Source: Elusimicrobia bacterium RIFCSPLOWO2_02_FULL_39_32 (GTDB lineage Bacteria > Elusimicrobiota > Elusimicrobia > 2-02-FULL-39-32). From it: a stretch of DNA of 64,000 nucleotides. Of the stretch, positions 35,992 through 46,600 are shown piece after piece. The notes beneath the pieces were generated by a model, which saw only the letters and a program-made list of their open reading frames with translations, was not told the DNA's origin and did not search any database. Within the stretch, counting starts at the first letter, position 1. Every line of letters starts with the position of its first letter. The position numbers and the translations under genes are program-made. The stretch spans positions 248,001 to 312,000 of the forward strand of contig MGUU01000016.1 of assembly GCA_001800135.1 (NCBI GenBank), written 5' to 3'.

Positions 35992-35997
35992 ACTAAA

Positions 35998-36005
35998 ACC
36001 TCCTT
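35998..36005 (-). promoter_or_regulatory. Ribosome binding site of giant gene B (TTG start)
   Basis: AAGGAGGT ends six bases before TTG at 35,991-35,989. This near-perfect site compensates for the non-ATG start and fixes the start in agreement with the N terminus conserved among the giants. Confidence 0.75.
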
Positions 36006-36020
36006 TAATATGACCAAAAT

Positions 36021-36136
36021 CTTTAAATTTGATCGTCTTATCAAGTCAATATTTCTGATATAATCCACGTCATTAAATTTAATCATTTCACTATCTTAAA
36101 ACTTCCTCTAATATCATCCATCTCTTTAAATTTGAT
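36021..36136. repeat. Three AT-rich direct repeats in the leader of giant gene B
   Basis: CTTTAAATTTGAT occurs at 36,021-36,033 and 36,124-36,136, with a diverged copy, CATTAAATTTAAT, at 36,071-36,083. The spacing is 50 and 53 bases (about five helical turns), so all copies face the same side of the DNA. The rest of 35,992-36,189 holds no gene. The repeats could be operator or nucleoid-protein sites; a minus-strand TTGACT lies between copies 1 and 2. Confidence 0.5.
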
Positions 36137-36189
36137 TGCCAATTCTATTTGAAACAGTCAAAAAAATAAAAAATTGTTGTCTCTAAAAA

Positions 36190-36558
36190 CTAATTCTTCT
36201 GTTTTTCCAAATCTTCAATAATTTGTTTTAATTTTTCAAAATCTATAGGCTTCCTTAAATAATCTATAATCCCTAGAGCTATCTTTTCTTCAAATGGCGG
36301 AGCGTCCGCAGCTGAAAAAATAACAATAGGAATGTCCGCGGTTTGAGAACTTTTTTTAAGTTCAAACACAACATCCGTTCCATTGATATCAGGCATCATT
36401 TGGTCTAAGATGATCAAATCTGGCTTTTGTTTCTTAATTAGCTCCAAAGCTTTCAAACCGGAATCAGCAATAGTAATCTTATGCCCTCCGGTAAATTCCA
36501 GATAATCCTGAAAAAGCGAGGTCAATGCCTTTTCATCATCTACTACTAATATTTCCAT
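36190..36558 (-). CDS. Stand-alone CheY-like response-regulator receiver
   Basis: This 122-residue protein consists only of a receiver domain. It has MEILVVDDE with the acidic pocket Asp7/Asp8, the phospho-acceptor Asp52 in LIILDQMMP, the switch Ser82 in IVIFSAAD and Lys103 in YLRKPID. A cognate histidine kinase would phosphorylate Asp52; none is in the window. No output domain is fused, so it should act by protein contact or phosphorelay. It lies 40 bases after the secreted hypothetical protein and 198 bases before giant gene B, all on the minus strand. It could therefore be co-transcribed with either, subject to the hairpin at 36,671-36,712. GGTGGTG precedes the ATG at a suitable distance. 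Confidence 0.9.
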   Translation of the reverse strand: MEILVVDDEKALTSLFQDYLEFTGGHKITIADSGLKALELIKKQKPDLIILDQMMPDINGTDVVFELKKSSQTADIPIVIFSAADAPPFEEKIALGIIDYLRKPIDFEKLKQIIEDLEKQKN

Positions 36559-36598
36559 TTTTTATCACCACCTCTCCCACAAATTTTCATCCTTTCTT

Positions 36599-37438
36599 TT
36601 ACCTCCTCCATGAATGCGCAACACTCTCTATCTCACTACCAAACAAGTACGCTCTATTGGGCGCACCAATAAAAAAATCATCCCGAACATGACTCTTCGG
36701 GATGATTTTTTTTGGATCGCTCCTATATTCTAAATTGTTTAAAGCCTCTTCACTGTAACTTGATCTAAGATACCTTTCCCCTTCAAATTTTTGGCTTTTA
36801 AAACCATTGGGGTGAACCCTTAAATAATTAAGATTCTCTTTTTTAAGATTAAAAACCTCATTATAAACAAAATCTTGGCAACTAGTTCCAACCCCTCCTC
36901 CTCCACCCGCATCTTCTTTCCTTATTAAATGTTTCTGTCCAAAGGACTTTTCCCAAACCCAATCTTTAAGATAATTCACATGCATGGTTCTGGAATGTAA
37001 ATCTTCAATTTGAGCTGAGGAGCCTTCCAAAATTGTGTTTGGCAATGAAGAACTTTCAACAGAACCTCTCTTTTTTTGAATAGAGGATCCAGAGACAATA
37101 AATTTCTGCTTAAAAGATTCAGCCATCCAGATTTGAAGAAGGTTCCCTTCAGTTAAGATTCTTTGCACAGCGCTTTGACTTAAAGTCTGGATTGTTTTAC
37201 CTGAACCAAATAAAACTTTCTTTAATTGTTTGAGAGAACCCTGCTTTTTTAGATGGATGGGGTTCATTGCCTGCAAAAAATGGGTGATTAGAAAAGGAGC
37301 AAAGTTCGTTTGTTGGATTTGCCCTGAGACCACAAGAATTTGAGTGAAGCCATTATTGAGCCCGCTAAAATGGAAAAATGCCGCTAGGGTTAAAAGACGC
37401 AATAATTTTTTTTGCTTATTCTTAAATTTCATTTTCAT
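36599..37438 (-). CDS. Hypothetical protein with N-terminal signal sequence
   Basis: This is a 279-residue protein of unknown family. The N terminus is strongly basic (MKMKFKNKQKKLLR) and followed by a hydrophobic stretch (LLTLAAFFHFSG), suggesting export or membrane insertion. The middle is polar, with Ser/Gln-rich parts, and a Gly run (DAGGGGGVGTSCQDF) precedes a Tyr/Asn-rich C-terminal third. No catalytic motif was recognised. No Shine-Dalgarno is visible before ATG 37438, and ATG 37432 (MKFKNK) is an alternative start. The promoter region 37,439-37,660 contains a LacI-like half-palindrome. A perfect terminator-type hairpin lies inside the 3' coding end, with 24 codons still to go after it, which is odd. 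The receiver gene follows 40 bases downstream. Confidence 0.6.
   Translation of the reverse strand: MKMKFKNKQKKLLRLLTLAAFFHFSGLNNGFTQILVVSGQIQQTNFAPFLITHFLQAMNPIHLKKQGSLKQLKKVLFGSGKTIQTLSQSAVQRILTEGNLLQIWMAESFKQKFIVSGSSIQKKRGSVESSSLPNTILEGSSAQIEDLHSRTMHVNYLKDWVWEKSFGQKHLIRKEDAGGGGGVGTSCQDFVYNEVFNLKKENLNYLRVHPNGFKSQKFEGERYLRSSYSEEALNNLEYRSDPKKIIPKSHVRDDFFIGAPNRAYLFGSEIESVAHSWRR
36671..36712. terminator. Bidirectional rho-independent terminator inside a coding end
   Basis: The perfect 17-base inverted repeat AAAAAAATCATCCCGAA / TTCGGGATGATTTTTTT flanks an eight-base loop. On either strand the stem has a GC-containing core followed by a run of seven U. It lies within the last 40 codons of the hypothetical gene, where it encodes KKIIPKSHVRDDFF, and upstream of the receiver gene. 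It could attenuate expression of the receiver and giant gene B. Confidence 0.75.
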
Positions 37439-37515
37439 TTTTATAAATTTTATCTTTGCTTAAAAACCAATGTTCGTCGAGAAATTACAAAAATATCAAA
37501 TAAACGCAACACCAT

Positions 37516-37529
37516 TGAAATCGTTTACA
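37516..37529. promoter_or_regulatory. LacI/cre-like site before the hypothetical secreted protein
   Basis: TGAAATCGTTTACA is a CG-centred imperfect palindrome. It lies directly downstream of a minus-strand TATACT (37,533-37,538), overlapping the predicted transcription start. It resembles the sites at 3013 and 48,154 but has two half-site mismatches, so it is the weakest of the three. The remainder of 37,439-37,660 is AT-rich with repeated TTTTGTAAA and holds no gene. Confidence 0.35.
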
Positions 37530-37660
37530 GAAAGTATATGAAAAAGGGGTTCAACTTTTCTTAAACTTTTTGTAAATTTTTTGTGACAATTTTGTAAAGT
37601 TTCATCGAAAATTTTAGGATATCACCTCACCTCTCATTATTGTTGGGCTAATCTTTGGGT

Positions 37661-40600
37661 TTATTGAGATTCTGTAAAAGGATGGATAGATAAAACCTTA
37701 TGATCCATGTCCATGGCAGACCTAATAAGTTCGCTAAACGATCTTAATTTAAGACCTTGGCCAAAGAGATCAACGACCACATCCACTTCAATCACAAGCC
37801 TGAGCAGTTCCTTTGCATTAATTCCTTCAAATGACCAAAAGTCATTTACCTTAATGACTTTCAGTGTGTAATCTTTTACGCTTTCAATTTTTTTAACTTT
37901 TTCCAACGCTTCTTTTAATGAAAACTTTGGTCCTTTAGTTAAATCCCCTTTGGTTGGCTGATCAATGACAAAGAGTTTTTTTACATCTATCCTCCCCTTT
38001 AGCAAATTCTCTACCTCGCTTTTTTTCATTAACTGCCCGTTATCTGTAACCACTGCAAGGGCAACCATTTTTTTGCCATCCACATGCTCCATAAATCTTA
38101 TGATTCCATCAATTGAAAAAGGCAGATCTCCAATATTTACGACAAAAAGAACTTTTGATTCCTGAAGTTCATTCAGAAAAAATTTAAAAAGCGAGACTAT
38201 CTGGCCTAGAGCCCGGGAAACCTGCTCAATCGCAGCTGGAATCTTTTCTTCCTCTAAATTTTTAGGCGCCTGATTTAATAAACTGGAGACTTCTTGAAAA
38301 TTTTTAAGAATTCTTGCTGGATTGTTTCTTTTTAAATTAAATGGTTTGGCAACGTAGATAAGAGCATCTTTAGTTAGGCTCTGGCTCTTTAACCTATCCT
38401 CAATATGATCTAAGATCATGGGCAGCAATAAGGCTCTTAACCAATTAAAAACTCTATTGTTTGATTCTTTAACCAGCCAATCTGCTAAAGTTACTATCTT
38501 CTTTTCAGAATCTGTCAACTCAATATTCCCTATAAGAGGAAGTTTGCTAAAAACATTTTTTGCTAATTTATTGTTCTGGGACGCTAACCTATTCATCTCC
38601 TTCTGGCTTTTAGTCCATACTGTTATGTTTTCCCCATTCATTCTGCCAGTTAAATCATCATAAATATATTTTTCCAACTTAGGATTAATCACAACTGGCT
38701 CTTTAGTTTTAGAGAGCCCTCTGGCAAGAATGGCTAAAAAGAAATGACTGCCATAAATCAAAACTGCCCAGCCAAAAATTCCACCTGAAAAATAACTTAT
38801 CCATTCTAATGGTAAATAGAGTTGCGCATGGGAAGGTAAAACAAATCCAATCCCTGTCAATACCGCTGCGCCAACCATCCACGCTCCTGCATGCACTAAA
38901 TTAAAAGGTAATAACAAATCGTCCATAGGATTGTCTTCATCCAGATCTTGTGGATCATTCCCGAGCTCATCCATATCCTTCATGAAAGAAAAAAGAACTC
39001 CAATTTCTTGAAGACGGTTGTAAAGAGTTGGCTGCGCTTTAATGTCACTACTCCTCATACTAATAACAAGATGCACTTGTGGATCGTTTTTGATCAAATC
39101 AATTAAAGTTACAATATCTAATTGCTCAAAAATCTGCCAAAGATCCGCAAACCTTGTAAAGTTTAATTCAATAAATCCAACATGACTTTCTGCTTCAGGA
39201 CTATTGAGAGCTTGGCGCAAACGGTTCAGTGTATCGTAAAGTGAGTGAAAATCAAGATTAGAAATATCTAAGCGTTCAACTGGAGCGTTCTGCGGCATGG
39301 GTTCCTCATGCAAAGAAGGATTTGCCAGACTTTCCACAAATCTATGCATACCTTCATCCCTTTTTTTCGCTAAGGAGATCCCTATTGGAATTAATCTTTT
39401 AGCCGATTTGTCATAGGTGAGCTGCAAACCGGAAAGAAAACGAGCATAGGATTCTTGAGCGATCAAGAGAGCGCTAGATGCCTCTTTAAATGGGGTATCA
39501 TCTTCAGCCCTCATTCCTATTGCCTCATATCTTTTCTCAACCCCGAATAATTCATGAGAATATCTAAGTTCAGGATATTGTTCTTTATAACTCAAAGGAT
39601 ACCCCATTAAATTAGTTGCAAGCTCAATTAAATCCTGATCATTTAATTCTGCCACATTCAGATCGCGCGCCTTAAACTTTAATACCTGCCAATGCGCTCT
39701 ACCCTTACCACCCCAGATCTGCATTGCAGTAGGTTTAACTCTCATTAAAAGAGGTGGGGCAGTTACAAGCGCTATTCTGGGGTTTTTTATAGATGAGACT
39801 ATTTCTTCTAAAGAGCTAAACGAATTTACGAAATTTGCTTCACTATTGACTGAAGGCACATCCTCATCAATAATAAAATCACCATCCACGCCCTCGCCCA
39901 TTAAAATAAAGCGCAAAAGATCAGTTTCATTCACATCTAGGTCAGCCTTTGCTTTTTCCAGTTTAGTGAAAAAGAGTCCATCCTTTCCTTTCACTGGGAT
40001 TTTTACATTTTTTCCATATTTTTTCATCATCTTCTCAATCAAAGGAACAGTGCCAGATCCTCTGCCGCCTGCAATCACAATTGGAATTTTCTTTCCATGT
40101 TTCTGCTCAAATTCTTTCCAGCTTGCGGCAAATTCTAAATAAGTCGTTAAATAAGGAGAACCTATCACTACAAAAGCATCTGGCGGTTTAAAGGAAAAAT
40201 CATCTGACTGCGACATAAAATTTACTAAATTCTGCAGTTTTTGTTTAAAATCATTTCTAATTTCTTCGAATGGCTCGTTATCATGACTACGCGTTCCAGG
40301 CTTTCTTGGGAATGCTGCAAAAAAGAAGCCATGATCCTTTTCATCCTTATGGCTGGACAAAAATCCATCTGGCAGATGATCTGTAGTAGGATAAACTCTC
40401 TTGACCTGTGTTTTAGGATTTCCAAACATACTGGAAAGCCCTTTGATATGATTTGACCCTATCAGGAAATAAACATCTAACCGCTTTTTATGGGCTACTT
40501 CTCTAATCTCTTGCATATGTTCAAAGATGAATTTATTTCTCCAGTCAAGCGTTAAACTATTTGTCACATAATAAGTGGCCATAAAACTTCTATCGCTTAA

Positions 40601-43600
40601 GTATTTGTTTATCCAAAAAAAGTTGGGTTGAAGCTCTTTGGGTAATTTTCTTGCTTCTTCAGTAAGTTCAGTTCCAAGGGCTCTATATAATTCTCTCCAT
40701 GAATTGTTATCTCCAAACTGATCAAGGGATCTATAGAAATCGTTTGCTAAGTCTTTAAGGCTCAAATTAGAGTGTTTGGATAAATAGTCATTAATTTGAT
40801 CATATAAAACCTTCACTCCTTGAGATAAATTTTTACTTTCTAAATTTTTCCAAGCTCTTTTCAAAGATTTACTTTGCGTTAAATCGTAAATAATTCCAGC
40901 TTTAGCAAAAGCAATTTCTTCATTGACACCTGTAATAAAATATCCATATTTTAAAAGCACCCCTGAATAAGTATTTGCAAAATCATCCTCAAAGCCAAAA
41001 ATGTAACCTTTTGGAACTCCATAAGCATTGACAATAAACTCTTCTTCTCTGTCATCATCTCTTTCCACTCCTTCAATTCCAATTACAATTTCTCCCTGAC
41101 TTGCCCTTTTAATCAAGGCTTTTTGAAATAATTTATCTTCTTCTGATTTATGGTGCATGCCAATCAGGAATAAGTTTCTGCCTTGAGTCTCTTCAATTGA
41201 AATGGAACTCTGTTCAGATTGAAAACCAGCTGTCTGCAAAATATTCAATGTGCCTAACGAACCAATGATCAGTAGAATTGCCAGAATGGCTCTCAAAGTT
41301 TTCGGTATTTGAAGAAAATCAAAAATAATCTGAGTAGAATTTAAGTTCTGTCTTAAATAAGCGCTGAATTCGCCAAGGTTATTCTTTAAGTGAAGCAGTT
41401 CATGATCTCTTAATATCGTTTTTTGCAAAAATGCGGGTAAATAGTAGAAGGCGAGTAAATCAATATGAATAATATTAACTTTGATCTCTTCTGGATTTTC
41501 TCTATTGACATAAACAATCTTTTTTGAATCTTTTAAATCATCTATGAGAGTAATTTTATATTCGCTTTCAATCATTCTTTTAAAATTCTCAAGTGATTCC
41601 TTAAAAGAAACAGGAATCGTACTTTCTATAGTTTTAGCTAAGGAGGGTCTATCCCCTCTGCCCTCCACTGGTCCATCCCGCACTTTGTTCGCTCTTATCT
41701 TAGCTTGACGAATTTTGACTGCTTGCGCCGCCATTAAAGCAAAACCAATCATTGGAGGAACTATCAGATAAGATTTTAAAACTGCTTCCAGCCACACAGG
41801 CAGCCACTGATAATGTTTGGTAGAAAATTTAGCGTTTAAATATAAGAGAACTAAAACCGTTCCTATGCTCAAGAGAGAAGGAATCGTGCCAGCATTCTGA
41901 ATGAACCAAACCTGAAAAATAGAACTAAAAAATCCTACGCCCAATGACGTTAAAGCTGCAACCAGAGAACCGCTTATCGAAACAGGGGAGGGCGGGCTAT
42001 CGTTAGCAGAACTTTCAGATTTTTTTTCCTCTTTTTCAATAAAACTCTCTATATTTGATCTTAAAAGATTCAGCCTTTCTACAAGCAAATGTGAGAGAAA
42101 TAATTTTTTATTTTTAGCTCTCTTAAACTTTTCCTCATTTTCAGGATTATCAGCAATTGGATCCATGGAATAATGAACCAAACTGTCCCAATAGGTGATA
42201 TAAGCATTTTCATTTTTTGCCACCAAAGGATCTTGCAGTAAATCTAGAATCTTTCCTAGAACTAAGCGGTAATTAAAATATAAATCCGCATCTTTAAATC
42301 TCATGAGATTTAGGAGATTGGTTAATGCCAGCTCAGCGGTTTCTGGCTGTAAAGAACGCAGAAGCTGCACAAATGCTTTAAAATTTTTAGGAGAGCTAGG
42401 TGGAGATTTCCCGCCTAAATTGCCCCTAGCTCTTTGAACGAACTTTAGATCATCCTCCAGATGAAAAATTAATAAACCTTTAAAAGCAAAATAAATAGCT
42501 GTTTCTTTTAAGGTAGCGCTTCTCTTCCCCGACTTTGGGTAACTTCGGCCAAGCCTATATAAAGTAAAAACTTTTCTTAAAGATTCATTAACGGTTCTAT
42601 TTAAGCTTAATCTATCGTTTTCAAGTTCTCCCCCTAAACTTACATCCAGAAAAACCTGATGAATGGTGGCTAAAAAATGCGGGACAACTTGGATGTTCTC
42701 TGCTTCTAATAAATCAATGCTTTGAGGCAGAAGCGCGCCATCTGTCACTTCAATAACTGATTTTGCTTTAAGTTTTATTTTATTTCCATGGCGATCCAAG
42801 ATTTGTTTACCCTTAGATTTTATTGTTTCCTTTTCTCCCACTAAAATTAAAGCATCGCAGACCATTTCTAAAAGCGGCTCTTTGCCCTGCCTTTTTTGAT
42901 AAACTATTCCATGAGGATGAAATTGTAAAGCCTGCTCCAATGTATTTGTCCGACGATAATGAATCAGCCGAGCGATCTCCTCTTTAGTAAATCCTTCTTT
43001 TTTTGTAACGCTGCCATTCCCTAAACCAATGCCAATAATTTTATAGCCATTATTCAGTGTCATTTCCGCTATTCTTTCTGCCAAAGGGCTAAGCTCGCTG
43101 ATAACTATATGCCGAGGCTCATCCTTTTTATCTGGATTTATGGGCAAATCTTCCTTAACCCCTTCATCCCCAAAAAGATGCTTTAATATTCTTACAATTC
43201 CCCTGGCAATAGAACGATTCTCAATATCTCTATCCACACTATGGCCAAGCATCAGTTCATTGGAAAATGTAGAATTCATTTGAGGAATCTCTTCTTCTTT
43301 GTCCAGCATTTCCTGTCTTAAGTCAGAAGAAAACTCTATCCTGCCGGCATTGCCTTGAATCTCTTTGTGTAAAAGCCCCACCTGCAAAGCTCTTTTAAAA
43401 AGAATTTTTTCTAACGCGGCTCTTATGACTAAAGAATCAGCTTCTGGCAAAGCAAGCATTCCAGCCATAATTTTTCCAACAGGAGAAGTCCCTACCAGAG
43501 CCAAATGATAACCCAGATATCGTTTTTGATTTTTCTCATCCCCTAATAGAATAGGATAAACACTTAAATCCCCAAAAAGAAAAATATCCCTGAGTAAAGA

Positions 43601-46600
43601 ATCACTAAAACCAAAACGTGATAGAATCTCGCGATTCTCTTCTATCCAAGGATGAGAAGTCAAGGGCTGCTCCTGTTCAAATTGTTGAGTAATTCTCTCC
43701 TTAAATTCTTGTACCTCTTGATTCATCCGTTCATTTTCTCGAACATAAAAAACATCAGACAAGAGATTAACTAACATTTTTGTAAATTTATAGGTTCGCG
43801 TTCTCTCAGCTGTATCCCCGGCGCCTAAATGAACTTCAACCCCGGGACCATGATAGTCTAAACGCAAACTAAACCAACTCCCATCTTTAAAATAAATCCG
43901 CAAATAGGCGCGGTCATGTTCAATCCTAATAATCTCTTTACCCCCTAAATTACCCATGGACAGCCGAGCAATGCCTTCTATGATCACTGGGTCGCTTAAG
44001 AGCTCTTCCATGCCATTTAAAACCTGAGGCTTAATATAAAATTCATATTTCTCAATCTTGTCTGTGATGGGAAGCGGGCGGGTTTGCTCTAAATTCGCAA
44101 CAAAATTTCTAGCAAATTCAAATAGAATAAACTGCTCCGCGTATTCTAAAATGTAAGAATGAGCTCCATCAAAATTTAATTCCCTTTCAGCTTTATTTCT
44201 AGGATGGTTCATAATCCTATAGATCTCCAGTTCCCGATGCACCATTCTTTCAATCATTTTTTCTGGCTCATCCCCTTCTAAATTCATAATGGCTTTTAAA
44301 AAATCTTTGTGAATATAAAAAACAGCTTTGCCGTTTTCTAAATTAAAAAATGGCGCTAAAATAAAGGTGGCTGCATTTTTAAGTAAATCATCGTTGTCAT
44401 GCGCCTTGACCTCAACTAATTTAATTTCCTCAAGTCCATAAAAATCAAGGTTATCATTGAATCTTTCTTGAATATATTCACGATAATAGTTTTCATTCCT
44501 TTGTAAAAGTATGACGCGATGAGAGCCTGAAAGTAAATTCCATAAATAATTCTTTATAAATTTAAGTAAAATTGTTTTATTAAACATATCAATTGAAATA
44601 AGATCATCCAAAGTTAAACTTAATATAAACTGCTCCACTAACTCAAAAGGCAACTCAGAATCAGGATCTTTTTTAGGGAGCGCTTTCCCCTGAATGCCTT
44701 CCTCTCCAAAGGCAAGATCAATCTCGGAAAAAAATTCAAGAAGCGTTTGGTTAAAAACTTCCCTTTTTTTTATAAATCTATGTTTTTCCAGCAGCATTAA
44801 AACAAGTTCAACTATTCCGCCGGAATGCAGAGCCTGTATGGCTTTAACGCTCGCATTCACAATTCCAGAATCTTCTAACTTCTTTGATCTTTCTTCTATG
44901 AATTTCGCTAAAGACTGGTCTAGCCCTTGAAGCTCATCTAAGAAAAATTCTGGGTTCTGGAAAAAAGTGGTGTGAAATGAGTGCAAAGATTTTAGATATT
45001 TATCCAAATCCGCTGGATGAGCATTGAGCAAGGGATGATTTAATTTCTCTAAAATCCTGCTTAAAATAAGGCGATAATTTAAGTAATTGGAAGGCTGATC
45101 TTTTTTCATTAAAGAAAAAAGATTTTTTAAAGCTAAACTGTTTTCTGATTTTTGGAAGGCCTGAACCAATCCTTTAAAATCCCTTGGAACTCTAGATTTT
45201 TTCCTTAAAGATTTTAAAAATCTTTCAAAATCAATGGGCTCAATTCCTTTAAAACTTTTTGCGGATTTTTTTAAAGGAATTTGAGGCTCAACTTTTCCGC
45301 TTAAAAGAGCCTGTATCCACTCACGTTCCTTTTCCATATTTAATTCTAGAACTCCTCGAACCGAAGCAAGAACAGCGCCCTCTTTTAAATAGAAACCCGA
45401 GTCTTCAACAGATTTTCCATCAGCTTGGGCAAGCTCTCGGGCTGTTGATAAAACTTTAGCCGCGCCGATTTTAATTCTTCTTTCAAATTCTGTTTCCCCT
45501 AAAGAACTTAAAGAAAGAGCTTTCATCTCCCCAATGCGGGCTAATAAAGGAGGAAGTACAGGAACTTGGGTTTTTAAAATTTCCTCCGCAGCTGGAGTTA
45601 ATCCATCATTTAAATCTAAAACCATTCTTGTTTCAATGGGGATGAGGTTGCCTTCGGAATCAGTTAAATGGTCAATAGGAGCGCCCTCGTCCGCTAAAAC
45701 CACTAGCTCCGCATTTAAAGTAAAAATCTTGTTCCTATCCTGATTATTTAAAACTTTAATCGCATTGGAACTCTTCAGGCGAGCGATCCCCTCTTCTGTT
45801 TGGAGTTTCTCGATTTCAGCCTTTGTAAATCCCTTTTCTTTAACTAGAATTTCCTGTCCAAGATCAATGGCTACTACTCTTGCTTTATCCCATCTTTGGA
45901 TCGCGGCATATGCCACAGAACGAGCTAAAATTCCTGTTCCTCGAATTGCGATTTTATCCGTCTCATTTTTTTTGCCAATCGCCCCTAAAAAATAATCTGT
46001 TAGGAGAAATAGACCTTCCCCAATCTCTCTTGAGCTTTGCTCTAAATCAGTCAAGCGGTTAATCAGCAATTCCTTTTGAAAAGCAAAAAGCAGGCTATTC
46101 ACTTCATCCGGTTCAAAAACTCTTCCATCTTTGGAAAATAACTCTATGGCGCCAATCCTTTTTTTCATGGGGAGAGAAAGAAGCCCGGCTTGTAAAGACC
46201 TTCTTAAAGCTGTTTCTTTTAAAATTTTCTGAATTAAACTTTTAGAAAGTTCGGAAGCGGCAATGGCTCCTGAGACAATGGGCCCAAACATATTGGGGGA
46301 TGACTTAATGGAGGTAGAATAACCTTTAAAATCATCATTTAACCGATCTTCCTCAATCAATGTCTGCGAAAATATCTCCTTAAGCGCTGCCTCGCTGTTT
46401 GGGTACTCTGAAAGAGATTGAACTACCTCTTCAAATTGAGCAATTTCATCAATTAAAGACATGGAATAACCTAAACGATGAGATGACTTTTTTAACTCTT
46501 TTTTGAGCTCTCTTTGAGGTCGCCTTGCAAGAGAACTTAACCAAGGTTCTTGCACACCCTGAAGAGCTTCAGACCCTGTGTCAAAATCAAGCTCATCATA

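Noticed and set aside
34790-34925. Possible CRISPR or minisatellite array
   Set aside because: Units are about six bases, have no spacers, and translate in frame to Gln/Ser; it is coding low-complexity sequence.
3802-35991. Giant genes as NRPS/PKS or RTX/cadherin-type adhesins
   Set aside because: No adenylation, ketosynthase or carrier motifs, no GGxGxDxUx repeats and no Ig/cadherin repeats were seen; the recognisable parts are metabolic enzymes and membrane cassettes.
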